From Bacteroidales bacterium (GTDB taxonomy: Bacteria; Bacteroidota; Bacteroidia; Bacteroidales; UBA932): 52,805 bases of DNA. Below the pieces are notes generated by a model. That model was not told the DNA's origin and ran no database searches. It saw only the letters and a list, made by a program, of their open reading frames with translations. Shown piece by piece: positions 25,658 to 33,947 of this stretch (its first letter is position 1; each line of letters opens with the position of its first letter). Location of the stretch: the NCBI GenBank assembly GCA_017469845.1, contig JAFUFP010000061.1, forward strand, positions 1 through 52,805, given 5' to 3'. Both the position numbers and the translations under genes were made by a program.

Positions 25658-26830
25658 ATGAGGAAACTTCTTTTCATCGCCGTCATTTCCCTTGTGGGCC
25701 TTTCCGCCTGCAACACTTCCCCCAAGGAGGCTTCCTATATCGTACAGGTATCCCTCGGGGGATGGAATCATGCCGATTATCCGGTGGAAAGGATAATCAG
25801 CCGTCTGGATTCTGTCAGTAACCTCATACCGGTTGAGAAAGTCATCATCGGATGGACCCTCGACAAGCAGCTCTACAGGACTCTCGGAGACCATCTCCAT
25901 TCCAAAGGTATTGACATGCTGCTTTGGTTCCCCGTTTTCGCTGAGACGGAGGACATCTGTGACAATTCGGTGGCGGTGGACCTTTGGGGTCAGACCCCGG
26001 CGAATTATGACCTCGCCGCGGGGGAGGGATTCCGTTTCAATTGCCCTTCGGATCCCGCCAACGCTTCGCGTCTTGTCGACTTTTATGACCGTGAATTCTC
26101 GGACTGCGGTTTCGACGGGATTTTCCTCGACAGGATAAGGACTCAGTCATTCGTGGGTGGAGTGAGCGGCATCCTGAGCTGTGGCTGTCCCATATGTGAA
26201 GAAAGATTTTTCAGCCAAGGGGTGAAACTTGAAGATGTTCGGAAGGAGTGGGAATCCAAGGGTGACGCCTTCTTCTCGGTGTCGGGATACTCTCCTAAGG
26301 AAGGTTTTGTCTTCACGAACCCGATCGCATCGGATTTCTTCATGGCCAAAGGGCATATCGTGAGTTCAAGCGTGGCGACGATAGCCGACAGTTTCAGGGC
26401 TCGGGGACTCGAGGTCGGAATGGATCTCTACGCCCCTTTCATGGCTCCGTTTGTGGGACAGGATTACGGAGTGCTTTCGCTTCATGCGGACTTCATAAAA
26501 CCGATGCTGTATCGCAAAACGAACGCTCCCGCCGGCATGGGATTCGAGTACGACCTTCTGCGTAAGGCCATCCCCGGAGCTGAAGGGTATCCCGACTTCA
26601 AGATGGATAAGGATTTTCTCGATTCACAGCTAAAGGCCATGGACAAGTATCCTTGCGCCAAATATCCCGGTATAGAGATCAACTACCGTGAGGGTGTCGT
26701 CCCGACATCTCCGGAATATGTGACCGAATCACTCGACGCCGTCATGGACCACCGTTTCGAGGGAGCCGTTCTTTCGTGGAACATAATGGAGGCACCGGAC
26801 ACGCATATAGCATGCCTCGGAAAGAGATAG
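25658..26830 (+). CDS. TIM-barrel glycosidase-like lipoprotein inside the rfb operon
   Basis: Lipoprotein of 390 residues (signal ending GLSAC, Cys18), with a TIM-barrel pattern of glycosyl-hydrolase-like families: LDSVSNLIPVEKVIIGW, GIDMLLWFPVF, the strand CGFDGIFLDRIR near residue 150 with an Asp in the usual catalytic-strand position, then a short cysteine cluster CGCPICEERF, and GLEVGMDLYAPF. I do not recognise a named family. It sits between rfbC (29 bases) and rfbD (15 bases), so it is co-transcribed with cytoplasmic dTDP-rhamnose genes although it is exported. The start at 25658 gives the lipoprotein signal. It might act on the rhamnose-containing surface glycan; that is inference. Confidence 0.7.
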   Translation: MRKLLFIAVISLVGLSACNTSPKEASYIVQVSLGGWNHADYPVERIISRLDSVSNLIPVEKVIIGWTLDKQLYRTLGDHLHSKGIDMLLWFPVFAETEDICDNSVAVDLWGQTPANYDLAAGEGFRFNCPSDPANASRLVDFYDREFSDCGFDGIFLDRIRTQSFVGGVSGILSCGCPICEERFFSQGVKLEDVRKEWESKGDAFFSVSGYSPKEGFVFTNPIASDFFMAKGHIVSSSVATIADSFRARGLEVGMDLYAPFMAPFVGQDYGVLSLHADFIKPMLYRKTNAPAGMGFEYDLLRKAIPGAEGYPDFKMDKDFLDSQLKAMDKYPCAKYPGIEINYREGVVPTSPEYVTESLDAVMDHRFEGAVLSWNIMEAPDTHIACLGKR

Positions 26831-26845
26831 AAATGATTTTTTGAT

Positions 26846-27739
26846 ATGAATATACTTGTAACGGGAGCCAACGGACAACTGGGCTCCGAAATGAGAATAG
26901 TGACAAAGGGGAGTGCGGACAAGTACATCTTCACGGATGTGAACGACATTCCCGGAGTGGAGACCACGAAGCTTGACATGACTGACAGGGATGCTGTCAT
27001 GGAGATAGTCCGCCGTGAGAATATCGGCGCCATCGTAAACTGCGCCGCATTCACAAATGTCGATGCCGCGGAAGACAACGAGCCCCTGGCCGAAAAGCTG
27101 AATTCGGAGGCGGTGGGATATCTTGCCGGAGCCATGAAGGAAGTCGGAGGGCTTCTTGTGCATATTTCGACGGACTATGTTTTCGGGGAGGAGCCCTACA
27201 ATATTCCCTGCAGGGAGGACTGGACAGGAACTCCCACCGGAATCTACGGAAAGACCAAACTCCACGGGGAGCAGGCCATCCTTTCCTCGGGATGTGACCA
27301 TCTCATCATAAGGACGGCGTGGCTTTACAGTGAGTTCGGAAAGAATTTCCTCAAGACCATGCTTTCCCTCACTTCATCGAAGCCTTCCCTCAAGGTAGTT
27401 TTCGACCAGGTCGGGACTCCGACCTATGCCCTCGATTTGGCCAATACCATATATTATATATTGGAAGGAAGAAGATGGAAGGGGAACTGCGGCGTGTACC
27501 ATTTCAGCAACGAGGGTGTATGCTCGTGGTTTGATTTCACGAAGATGATAGCCGAGTATTCCGGCCATACTTCATGCGATGTCCAGCCCTGCCACAGTGA
27601 TGAATTCCCCAGCAAAGTGAGGCGCCCTTCCTTCTCTGTCCTTGACAAGACCAAGATCAAGGAGACTTTCGGAGTGAAGATCCCTTATTGGACAGATTCC
27701 CTGAAAAAGTGCATGTCGAATATGGGGGTTCTAGTATAG
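26846..27739 (+). CDS. rfbD: dTDP-4-dehydrorhamnose reductase
   Basis: Last step of dTDP-L-rhamnose synthesis, reducing dTDP-4-keto-L-rhamnose with NAD(P)H. It has 297 residues, normal for the family. The N-terminal cofactor motif GANGQLGSEM, the strand VNCAAFTNVDAAED, VHISTDYVFGE and the catalytic Y-G-K-T-K (YxxxK) are all present. It follows the odd lipoprotein by 15 bases and ends the operon, with a strong stem-loop 60 bases later. Confidence 0.96.
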   Translation: MNILVTGANGQLGSEMRIVTKGSADKYIFTDVNDIPGVETTKLDMTDRDAVMEIVRRENIGAIVNCAAFTNVDAAEDNEPLAEKLNSEAVGYLAGAMKEVGGLLVHISTDYVFGEEPYNIPCREDWTGTPTGIYGKTKLHGEQAILSSGCDHLIIRTAWLYSEFGKNFLKTMLSLTSSKPSLKVVFDQVGTPTYALDLANTIYYILEGRRWKGNCGVYHFSNEGVCSWFDFTKMIAEYSGHTSCDVQPCHSDEFPSKVRRPSFSVLDKTKIKETFGVKIPYWTDSLKKCMSNMGVLV

Positions 27740-27798
27740 GGAGATTTCCATCGGGTCATCGATCCGCTATAGTCTATCGTAGACAGGTATTCAAACAA

Positions 27799-27826
27799 CG
27801 ATCCCGGCCTTTCCAGGTCGGGATCG
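27799..27826. terminator. Stem-loop between convergent rfbD and nqrF
   Basis: Perfect 8-bp stem CGATCCCG/CGGGATCG with further CCT/AGG pairing in the loop, placed between two convergent operons. No long U-run follows on either strand, so it may work as a bidirectional or factor-assisted terminator. A smaller GTCTA/TAGAC hairpin lies at 27772-27784. Confidence 0.6.
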
Positions 27827-27848
27827 TCGCATATTGTCTGTCGGGGGA

Positions 27849-29120
27849 TTAACCGCCGAAGTTGTCGTAGAAGATGCTCTCGGGAGATACTCCGAGGCTG
27901 TCAAGCAGATTGTTCACGGAGGATACCATCATAGGAGGTCCGCACATGAAGTACTTGATGTCCTCGGGAGCCTCGTGGTTCTTCAGGTAAACCTCGTTCA
28001 TGACGTTGTGCACGAATCCGGGTGTGTACTTCACACCTGCAGCGTCGGCTGCGGGATCCGGACGGTCGAGGGCGAGATAGAACTTGAAGTTCGGGAATTC
28101 CCTCTCGATTTCGGCGAAGTCCTCCAGATAGAAGGCTTCGACGAGGGCGCGTGCTCCGTAGAAGAAGCTGACCTTCTTCTTGGTCTTGAGGGTCTTGAAC
28201 AGATGCATGATGTGGCTCCTCAGAGGTGCCATACCTGCACCACCGCCGACGAAGATGTACTCCTGTGAATCGGGATCGTTCTCCGGGAGGAGGAACTCTC
28301 CGTAAGGACCGCTGATGGTCACCTTGTCACCGGGCTTGCGGGTGAAGACGTAGGTTGAAGCGATTCCCGGAGGAACGGGAAGCATCTTGAATACGCCTCT
28401 GGGCTGGCTACGGTCGAAAGGAGGTGTAGCGATACGTACGTTGAGCTTGATGACGTTCTTCTCAGCAGGATACGAGGCCATAGAGTAAGCACGGATCGTG
28501 GGAACGGTATTCTTGTACTTGATGCCGAAGAATCCGTATTTCTCCCAGTCGCCCCTGTACTCGGGATCGACATCGATGGTCGAGAAATCCGCATCGTACT
28601 CGGGAATGTCGATCTGGATGTACTCTCCTGACTTGAACTCGATGTTCTCGCCTTCGGGGAGACGGACCGTGAATTCCTTGATGAAGGTTGCGACGTTCTT
28701 GTTGCTGATGACTTCGCACTCGAGTTTCTTCACGCTGAGGGCTGACTCGGGGACTGCGATCTTGAGGTTGTCCTTGATCTTGACCTGGCAACCGAGTCTC
28801 CAGTTGTCCTTGATCTCCTTGCGGGTGAAGAATCCGGTCTCGGTGGGGAGGATTTCTCCGCCGCCTTCGAGAACCCTTACCTTGCACTGTCCGCAGTTTG
28901 CCTTTCCACCGCAAGCGGAGGGAAGGAAGATCTTCTGGTCAGCGAGAGTGTGGAGGAGGTCTCCTCCGAGAGGAACGTCAAGAGTCTTCTTGCCGTCGTT
29001 GATGTTGATCTGGACGGTACCTGAAGGGGTAAGTTTCGACTTGATGAAAAGAAGGAGGGCTACAAGAACGAGAGTTACAACGACTGTCGTTACTACTGCT
29101 CCGATAATTGTACTGAACAT
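27849..29120 (-). CDS. nqrF: Na+-translocating NADH:quinone reductase subunit F
   Basis: Electron-entry subunit of the sodium pump: one N-terminal membrane helix (residues 5-26), a 2Fe-2S ferredoxin domain with SACGGKANCGQCKV near residue 70 (three of the four cysteines; the fourth lies in RLGCQV), then FAD and NADH domains (RAYSMASYP, FVGGGAGMAPLRSH, FYGAR, FMCGPPMM). Length 423 residues against about 408 in Vibrio. Last gene of nqrABCDEF, 16 bases after nqrE. Confidence 0.97.
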   Translation of the reverse strand: MFSTIIGAVVTTVVVTLVLVALLLFIKSKLTPSGTVQININDGKKTLDVPLGGDLLHTLADQKIFLPSACGGKANCGQCKVRVLEGGGEILPTETGFFTRKEIKDNWRLGCQVKIKDNLKIAVPESALSVKKLECEVISNKNVATFIKEFTVRLPEGENIEFKSGEYIQIDIPEYDADFSTIDVDPEYRGDWEKYGFFGIKYKNTVPTIRAYSMASYPAEKNVIKLNVRIATPPFDRSQPRGVFKMLPVPPGIASTYVFTRKPGDKVTISGPYGEFLLPENDPDSQEYIFVGGGAGMAPLRSHIMHLFKTLKTKKKVSFFYGARALVEAFYLEDFAEIEREFPNFKFYLALDRPDPAADAAGVKYTPGFVHNVMNEVYLKNHEAPEDIKYFMCGPPMMVSSVNNLLDSLGVSPESIFYDNFGG

Positions 29121-29136
29121 ATGTATACCTCCCTTT

Positions 29137-29724
29137 TTAAAGTGTTATACCCATGAAAGTCATGAAGGCCATAGCCATCAGACCTACAGTGATGAAGGTG
29201 ATGCCGGTACCCTTGAGTGCCGGGGGAACCTTTGAGTAAGCCATTTTCTCCCTGATTGCGGCGAGGCAAACGATGGCGAGGAACCATCCGAAACCTGAAC
29301 CGAGGGCGTAAACGGTAGCTTCACCTACGTTGGCGAACTCCTTCTGCTGCATGAAGAGGGAACCTCCGAGGATAGCGCAGTTTACGGCGATAAGGGGGAG
29401 GAAGATACCCAGTGATGCATACAGACTCGGGACGAACTTCTCGACGACCATTTCCACGATCTGGACGAAGGCTGCGATGACCGCGATGAAGATGATGAGG
29501 CTGAGGAAGCTCAGGTCAACTCCGAAGGGGTTGCTCGTCAGGAAATTGTTGATCAAGTAGTTGATCGGAAGGGTGCAGGTGAGCACGAAGATAACAGCAA
29601 CACCGAGACCGAGGGCGGTCTTCACGTTCTTCGATACTGCCAGGTATGAGCACATACCAAGGAAGTATGCGAAGATCATATTGTCAACGAAGATTGACTT
29701 TACGAACAAACTGATGTATTCCAT
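29137..29724 (-). CDS. nqrE: Na+-NQR subunit E
   Basis: Membrane subunit of 195 residues with six helices, homologous to NqrD and RnfA. NqrD and NqrE together form the core that carries the intramembrane iron centre; cysteines in [11 protein letters not shown] and [11 protein letters not shown] are the expected ligands. Gene order and spacing (21 bases after nqrD) confirm the assignment. Confidence 0.96.
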   Translation of the reverse strand: MEYISLFVKSIFVDNMIFAYFLGMCSYLAVSKNVKTALGLGVAVIFVLTCTLPINYLINNFLTSNPFGVDLSFLSLIIFIAVIAAFVQIVEMVVEKFVPSLYASLGIFLPLIAVNCAILGGSLFMQQKEFANVGEATVYALGSGFGWFLAIVCLAAIREKMAYSKVPPALKGTGITFITVGLMAMAFMTFMGITL

Positions 29725-29745
29725 ATTCTCTATCGGTGTTAGATG

Positions 29746-30366
29746 TTATTTCTCCTGGAGGTCCTTCTGTATACCCCTCTGGATCCAGATGATGCATCCG
29801 ATGAGTATAAGGGCCATAGGAGGGAGAATGACAAGACCGTTGTTCATGTATCCGGCGTTGTAGAACGCTTCGGGGATGATCTGGATACCCAGGAGGGTAC
29901 CGGAACCGAAGAGCTCGCGGAAGATCGCGACAACGATCAGAATGATACCGTAACCGGCTCCGTTGGCGAGACCGTCAAGAAGTGAAGGGATGGGCTTGTT
30001 GCCGAGGGCGAAAGCCTCGATACGTCCCATGACGATACAGTTCGTGATGATGAGGCCGATATAGACGGACAGCTGTTTCTCGATCGCGTATGAGTAAGCC
30101 TTGAGGATCTGGTCGACAAGGATAACCAGCATTGCGACGACGACGAGCTGGACGATGATTCGGATACGGTTGGGGATGGTGTTCCTCAGAAGCGAGAGCA
30201 CGAGGCAGGACAGACCCGTAACGATTGTGACCGAGAGGGCCATTACGAGAGCACCCTTGAGCTCGACGGTGACTGCGAGAGAGGAGCAGATACCAAGGAC
30301 GAGGACGGTGATCGGGTTGCCCTTGAGTATCGGGTTCAGAATTGTTTCTTTCAATTTTGCATCCAT
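29746..30366 (-). CDS. nqrD: Na+-NQR subunit D
   Basis: Membrane subunit of 206 residues, pseudo-symmetric partner of NqrE. Landmarks are LVLGICSSLAVTVELKGA, IRIIVQLVVVAMLVILVDQ and ITNCIVMGRIEAFA; the cysteines in GICSS and ITNCIV fit the shared iron site. It starts 3 bases after the nqrC stop. Confidence 0.96.
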   Translation of the reverse strand: MDAKLKETILNPILKGNPITVLVLGICSSLAVTVELKGALVMALSVTIVTGLSCLVLSLLRNTIPNRIRIIVQLVVVAMLVILVDQILKAYSYAIEKQLSVYIGLIITNCIVMGRIEAFALGNKPIPSLLDGLANGAGYGIILIVVAIFRELFGSGTLLGIQIIPEAFYNAGYMNNGLVILPPMALILIGCIIWIQRGIQKDLQEK

Positions 30367-30369
30367 GGC

Positions 30370-31245
30370 TTATTCCTCCATTTTATGTGAGCCTGTAGGG
30401 CAGTTTTCGCAGGGACAGTCGGGGCAGTTGCACTGAGTCTGTCCGGGGGTGCAGTGGCAATCGCACTCGCAAGCTTCTCCGCAAGGGCAGAATTCTCCGC
30501 AGTTGCATTTGTTCTTGGTAGTAGCGTTTGCGCTGAAGTAAGGCTTGTAGGCGTTGAGCCATGTTTCGATGGCTCCGCTCAGGCCCTTGGAAGTCATGGT
30601 GGCGCCGGTGATGGCGTCTACCTCATTGTTCTGGGAAGCACCCTTGAGGATGGAGAGAACCTTGTCGGAACCCCATGCGGCGATCTTGCCGACGAATTTG
30701 GCCCTGAATTCAGGATCGTCCTTGATCTTCGCACCGAGACCCGGGGTCTCAGATTCGTGGTCGAAGTAAGCTCCGGCTACAGTCTTGAGGTCATCCTTGA
30801 ATGCGATGTATCCCCAGACGGGTCCCCAAAGACCTGCTCCGTATACGGGAACGACGGTGACGGGCTTGCCGTTCTGGTCGAAGATGTAGACGGGGAGTTC
30901 GAGGTCATTGCCCTTCTTGAGGTTTGTGTTCTGGGCGTGGAGGTTGTCCGCGATCTCCCTCGAAGCGAGGTCGAGGTCACGTACCTTCTGGCCCTGTGCG
31001 TTGACTGTGAAAGCTTCCTTTATGTATTTGGAGTATTCGGCGAGAACGGCGTCATTGCCGATCTTGGCGAGGTCCTCCTTGGAGGCGAACTGAGCTGCCG
31101 TAAGCATCTGGCTGATGGTATCGGCCTTGATGTTGGCATCCTGCTTGGGCTTGAGGGCCTGGGCCGCGAAAGCGAGGATCGCTGCGACTATCACAACTAT
31201 GACAGTCGAGTACACTACTGTATAGACATTGCTGTTTGTGTTCAT
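30370..31245 (-). CDS. nqrC: Na+-NQR subunit C with cysteine-rich tail
   Basis: Periplasmic FMN subunit anchored by one N-terminal helix (residues 7-29). The covalent flavin site is seen as DAITGATMTSKG, the Thr of the (S/T)GAT motif near residue 224. The core finishes around residue 235 (WLNAYKPYF), where I expect most NqrC proteins to end. Here a further ~50 residues follow with 13 cysteines between residues 247 and 282, mostly as CxC and CxxC pairs, plus a few acidic residues and one His. The tail is in frame, ends at a normal stop, and the downstream nqrD gene begins 3 bases later, so it is not an obvious frameshift product. Its role is unknown. Confidence 0.95.
   Translation of the reverse strand: MNTNSNVYTVVYSTVIVVIVAAILAFAAQALKPKQDANIKADTISQMLTAAQFASKEDLAKIGNDAVLAEYSKYIKEAFTVNAQGQKVRDLDLASREIADNLHAQNTNLKKGNDLELPVYIFDQNGKPVTVVPVYGAGLWGPVWGYIAFKDDLKTVAGAYFDHESETPGLGAKIKDDPEFRAKFVGKIAAWGSDKVLSILKGASQNNEVDAITGATMTSKGLSGAIETWLNAYKPYFSANATTKNKCNCGEFCPCGEACECDCHCTPGQTQCNCPDCPCENCPTGSHKMEE
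30400..30507 (-). other. Thirteen-cysteine metallothionein-like tail of NqrC
   Basis: Residues 247-282 of NqrC: 13 Cys in 36 residues, grouped in two blocks (eight, then five) separated by TPGQTQ. Pattern and density resemble metallothioneins. NqrC topology would put it in the periplasm. Confidence 0.8.
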
Positions 31246-31257
31246 ATCCTTTCAGTT

Positions 31258-32412
31258 TTAAGCGACCTTAGCCTTCTTTGCCCTCCTTGAGATTGCGCTC
31301 GAAGTGACGCAGTAGTCAATGAGGGGTGCGAATGTGTTCATGAGCAGGATGGCGAGCATCATACCCTCGGCATATCCGGGGTTGAAGAGCCTGACGGTGA
31401 TACAGAGGGCACCCACAAGGAATCCGTAGATCCACTTGCCGAGTTCGGTCTGTGCTGAAGTGACGGGGTCTGTTGCCATGAAGACGGTTCCGAATGCGAA
31501 GCCACCGAGAAGGAGCTGAACGTATGCGGGAACGTCAGTGACACCGGCTGCGGTTCCGATCCAACCGACGCAGAGGGCTCCGATGACCGATGAAAGCATG
31601 ATCTTCCAGCTTGCCACACCTGTCCAAAGGAGGATGATGGCGCCAAGGAGGATGGCGATCACGGATGTTTCACCTACTGATCCGGGGATTGTTCCGGCGA
31701 AGAGGCTCCACATGTCGGTAGCGTACTGTGCTCCGGAGTTCACGAGGCCGTCCATTCCTTCAGTAGTGAGGGAAAGGGGAGTGGCACCGGTTGCACCGTC
31801 CAGGAGAGCTTCACCTTTCTTCAGGGCGATCCAGGTTTCGGAACCTGACATCACGCTCGGATAGGAGAAGAACAGGAAGGCGCGGGTGAGGAGCGCGGGG
31901 TTGAGGAAGTTCATTCCGGTACCTCCGAAGACTTCCTTGCCGAAGATGACTGCGAAAGCCACAGCGAGGGTGAGGGTCCAGAGGGGAGTGTCGACGGGGA
32001 CGATGAGCGGAATGAGGAATCCGGATACGAGATAACCTTCGTTGACCTCCTCACCGTGCATCTGTGCGAATGCGAACTCGATGAAAAGACCTACGAGGTA
32101 AGAAACGACGAACAGAGGGAGCACCTTCCAGAAACCGAAGAAGAATGTTCCCCAGAAGCCGGTCTGGGCTCCTGTTGCGAGATTGTGCTGATATCCCACG
32201 TTCCACATTCCGAAGAGGGCTGCGGGAACGAGAGCTATCACAACGAGAATCATGACTCTCTTCAGGTCGATTGAATCCCTGACGTGTGCACCTTTGGTGG
32301 TGACGGTTCCGGGGACGCGCAGGAAGGTATCGAAGGCGTCTACAGTCGAGTGAAGGAATCCGAGTTTGCCGCCTTTTTCGAAGAGGCCGGGCTGCTTAGT
32401 GTTTTCTTCCAT
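31258..32412 (-). CDS. nqrB: Na+-NQR subunit B
   Basis: Large membrane subunit of 384 residues with about ten helices, part of the Na+ and quinone pathway. The covalent FMN site is in DGATGATPLSLTT (Thr of GAT). FTP-type signatures DTFLRVPGTVTTKGAHVRDSIDLKRVM at the N-terminus and GEEVNEGYLVSGFLIPLIVP are typical. 14 bases downstream of nqrA. Confidence 0.97.
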   Translation of the reverse strand: MEENTKQPGLFEKGGKLGFLHSTVDAFDTFLRVPGTVTTKGAHVRDSIDLKRVMILVVIALVPAALFGMWNVGYQHNLATGAQTGFWGTFFFGFWKVLPLFVVSYLVGLFIEFAFAQMHGEEVNEGYLVSGFLIPLIVPVDTPLWTLTLAVAFAVIFGKEVFGGTGMNFLNPALLTRAFLFFSYPSVMSGSETWIALKKGEALLDGATGATPLSLTTEGMDGLVNSGAQYATDMWSLFAGTIPGSVGETSVIAILLGAIILLWTGVASWKIMLSSVIGALCVGWIGTAAGVTDVPAYVQLLLGGFAFGTVFMATDPVTSAQTELGKWIYGFLVGALCITVRLFNPGYAEGMMLAILLMNTFAPLIDYCVTSSAISRRAKKAKVA

Positions 32413-32426
32413 AACTATATTCTCCT

Positions 32427-33785
32427 TTATGCCATTTCCTTGAGCATCTTGTCAATGCCCTTTGAGATGATGTCCTGGATGTCATTCTTTGAAGGATCGA
32501 CGAATTCGCAGAGGGCGAGATCCTCGGGGAGGACCTCATAGATGCCGAATTTCTCCATGTCGTCGATGTTGCCGGCGAGGCAAGCCTTGATCAGGTAAAC
32601 GGGGAAGATGTCCATAGGGAGAACCTTTCCGTATACGTCAGATACTACGAATGCCCTGGGACCGCCGTGGACGTTGGTGTCCATGTCGTACTTCTTGCTG
32701 GGGGTGAGCCATGAGAAGTAGGAACGGGTTGAGCTGAACTGGTTGAACCTGAAAGGTTTCGCCCAACCGAGGATTTCCCTCTCAGTTCCTTCGTGGAGAA
32801 GGGTTACGGTATCGTCGAAGAAGCCGGTGAAACCGTTCTGTCCTACAGAAGTTCCGGTGAGAACATCACCGCTGACGAACCTCAGGTCATTGGCGGAGTT
32901 GTCATAGAAACCGGCGAGATCCTTGATCGCGATTCCGGGAACTGCCTCAACGTATGAAGGGTTGATGGCTTTGGGACCGACAACGGCGATCTTGCGGGTA
33001 AGGTCTACCTTGCCCTGGTTGAAAAGACGTCCGATTGCCGCCACGAACAGCAGGGATACCGTCCATACGGTGTCACCCTTCTGGATGGGGGCGATGTGGC
33101 TGATCTGTACGCCTACGTTTCCGGCGGGATGTTTTCCGCTTACGGTGTGAAGAACGGCGTTCTCGATCTTGTGGAAAGGAGAACTTGAGACGGTCTTCGC
33201 ATTGAGGCAAACGTGAACTCCACCCTTGGAAAGCTTGGCGAGAGCGTTGACGCCGGTCTGGACATTGGCGAATTCACCTGCGAGGGTGTACTCGTTGTCA
33301 GCGGCGAGAGGGGCTGTTGAAAATGCGGAAATGAAAATCGCTTTGGGCTGGATCTGGGGGTTGGCGATAATGCCATAGGGCCTCTGGATGATGGCGGGCC
33401 ACAATCCGCTTGAAAGGATGTGGGCCTTGACCTCGTCCTCGCTCATGTTCTGGGGATTCTTAACCCCGAAGTCGAGATAGGATGTGGTCTCATCCGCTTT
33501 GATACGGACCTCAAGCAACTTTCTCTTGTCACCTCTGACGATCTGCTCGACGGTGCCGCTTACGGGGCTTGTGAACAGAACATCGGGGGACTGTTTGTCG
33601 GACATCACAGGAGAACCGGCAAGGACTTTGTCACCCTCACGGACCAACAGCCTTGGTACAAGGCCATGGAAATCCGTCGGTTTGAGAGCGACGACATCCG
33701 GGACGATAGTCTTGCTTGTCACCTGGGCTGCAGCTCCCGAAATCGGGATGTCCAGCCCTCGTTTCAAATCGATGTTGTTTGACAT
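32427..33785 (-). CDS. nqrA: Na+-NQR subunit A
   Basis: Peripheral cytoplasmic subunit of 452 residues involved in quinone interaction. It has the N-terminal LKRGLDIPISG, the barrel-sandwich-like VREGDKVLAGSP and SPVSGTVEQIVRGDKR, and the C-terminal segment ending in DMEKFGIYEVLPEDLALCEFVDPSK, typical of NqrA/RnfC relatives. The start at 33785 gives the conserved N-terminus; an ATG at 33836 would add 17 unrelated residues. First gene of the sodium-pump operon, head-to-head with the uvrD-type helicase across 162 bp. Confidence 0.96.
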   Translation of the reverse strand: MSNNIDLKRGLDIPISGAAAQVTSKTIVPDVVALKPTDFHGLVPRLLVREGDKVLAGSPVMSDKQSPDVLFTSPVSGTVEQIVRGDKRKLLEVRIKADETTSYLDFGVKNPQNMSEDEVKAHILSSGLWPAIIQRPYGIIANPQIQPKAIFISAFSTAPLAADNEYTLAGEFANVQTGVNALAKLSKGGVHVCLNAKTVSSSPFHKIENAVLHTVSGKHPAGNVGVQISHIAPIQKGDTVWTVSLLFVAAIGRLFNQGKVDLTRKIAVVGPKAINPSYVEAVPGIAIKDLAGFYDNSANDLRFVSGDVLTGTSVGQNGFTGFFDDTVTLLHEGTEREILGWAKPFRFNQFSSTRSYFSWLTPSKKYDMDTNVHGGPRAFVVSDVYGKVLPMDIFPVYLIKACLAGNIDDMEKFGIYEVLPEDLALCEFVDPSKNDIQDIISKGIDKMLKEMA

Positions 33786-33820
33786 TATGTTTGTAAATTG
33801 AAATATGATTTCATTTGGCG

Positions 33821-33851
33821 CTGCGAATTTACTCAATTTTTGTTAATTTCG
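33821..33851 (+). promoter_or_regulatory. Weak candidate promoter for the helicase gene
   Basis: CTG (33821-33823), a 20-base spacer and TAATTTCG (33844-33851): two mismatches from TTG-N20-TAnnTTTG. On the opposite strand TAAATTCG (33824-33831) is a similarly imperfect -7 element facing nqrA. Both are tentative. Confidence 0.35.
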
Positions 33852-33947
33852 CCCCACTTTCCCCTAAAGGGGACTGTCTTTCGCGACACTTTTTCCGGTT
33901 CTTTCATCGGACCGGTATTTTTCGCTCAGTTTTTTGCTTTTGATTTT

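Noticed and set aside
30370..30510. Cysteine-rich NqrC tail as a frameshift artefact
   Set aside because: The CxC/CxxC pattern is too regular for out-of-frame reading, the stop is normal and nqrD starts 3 bases later; kept as a real tail.
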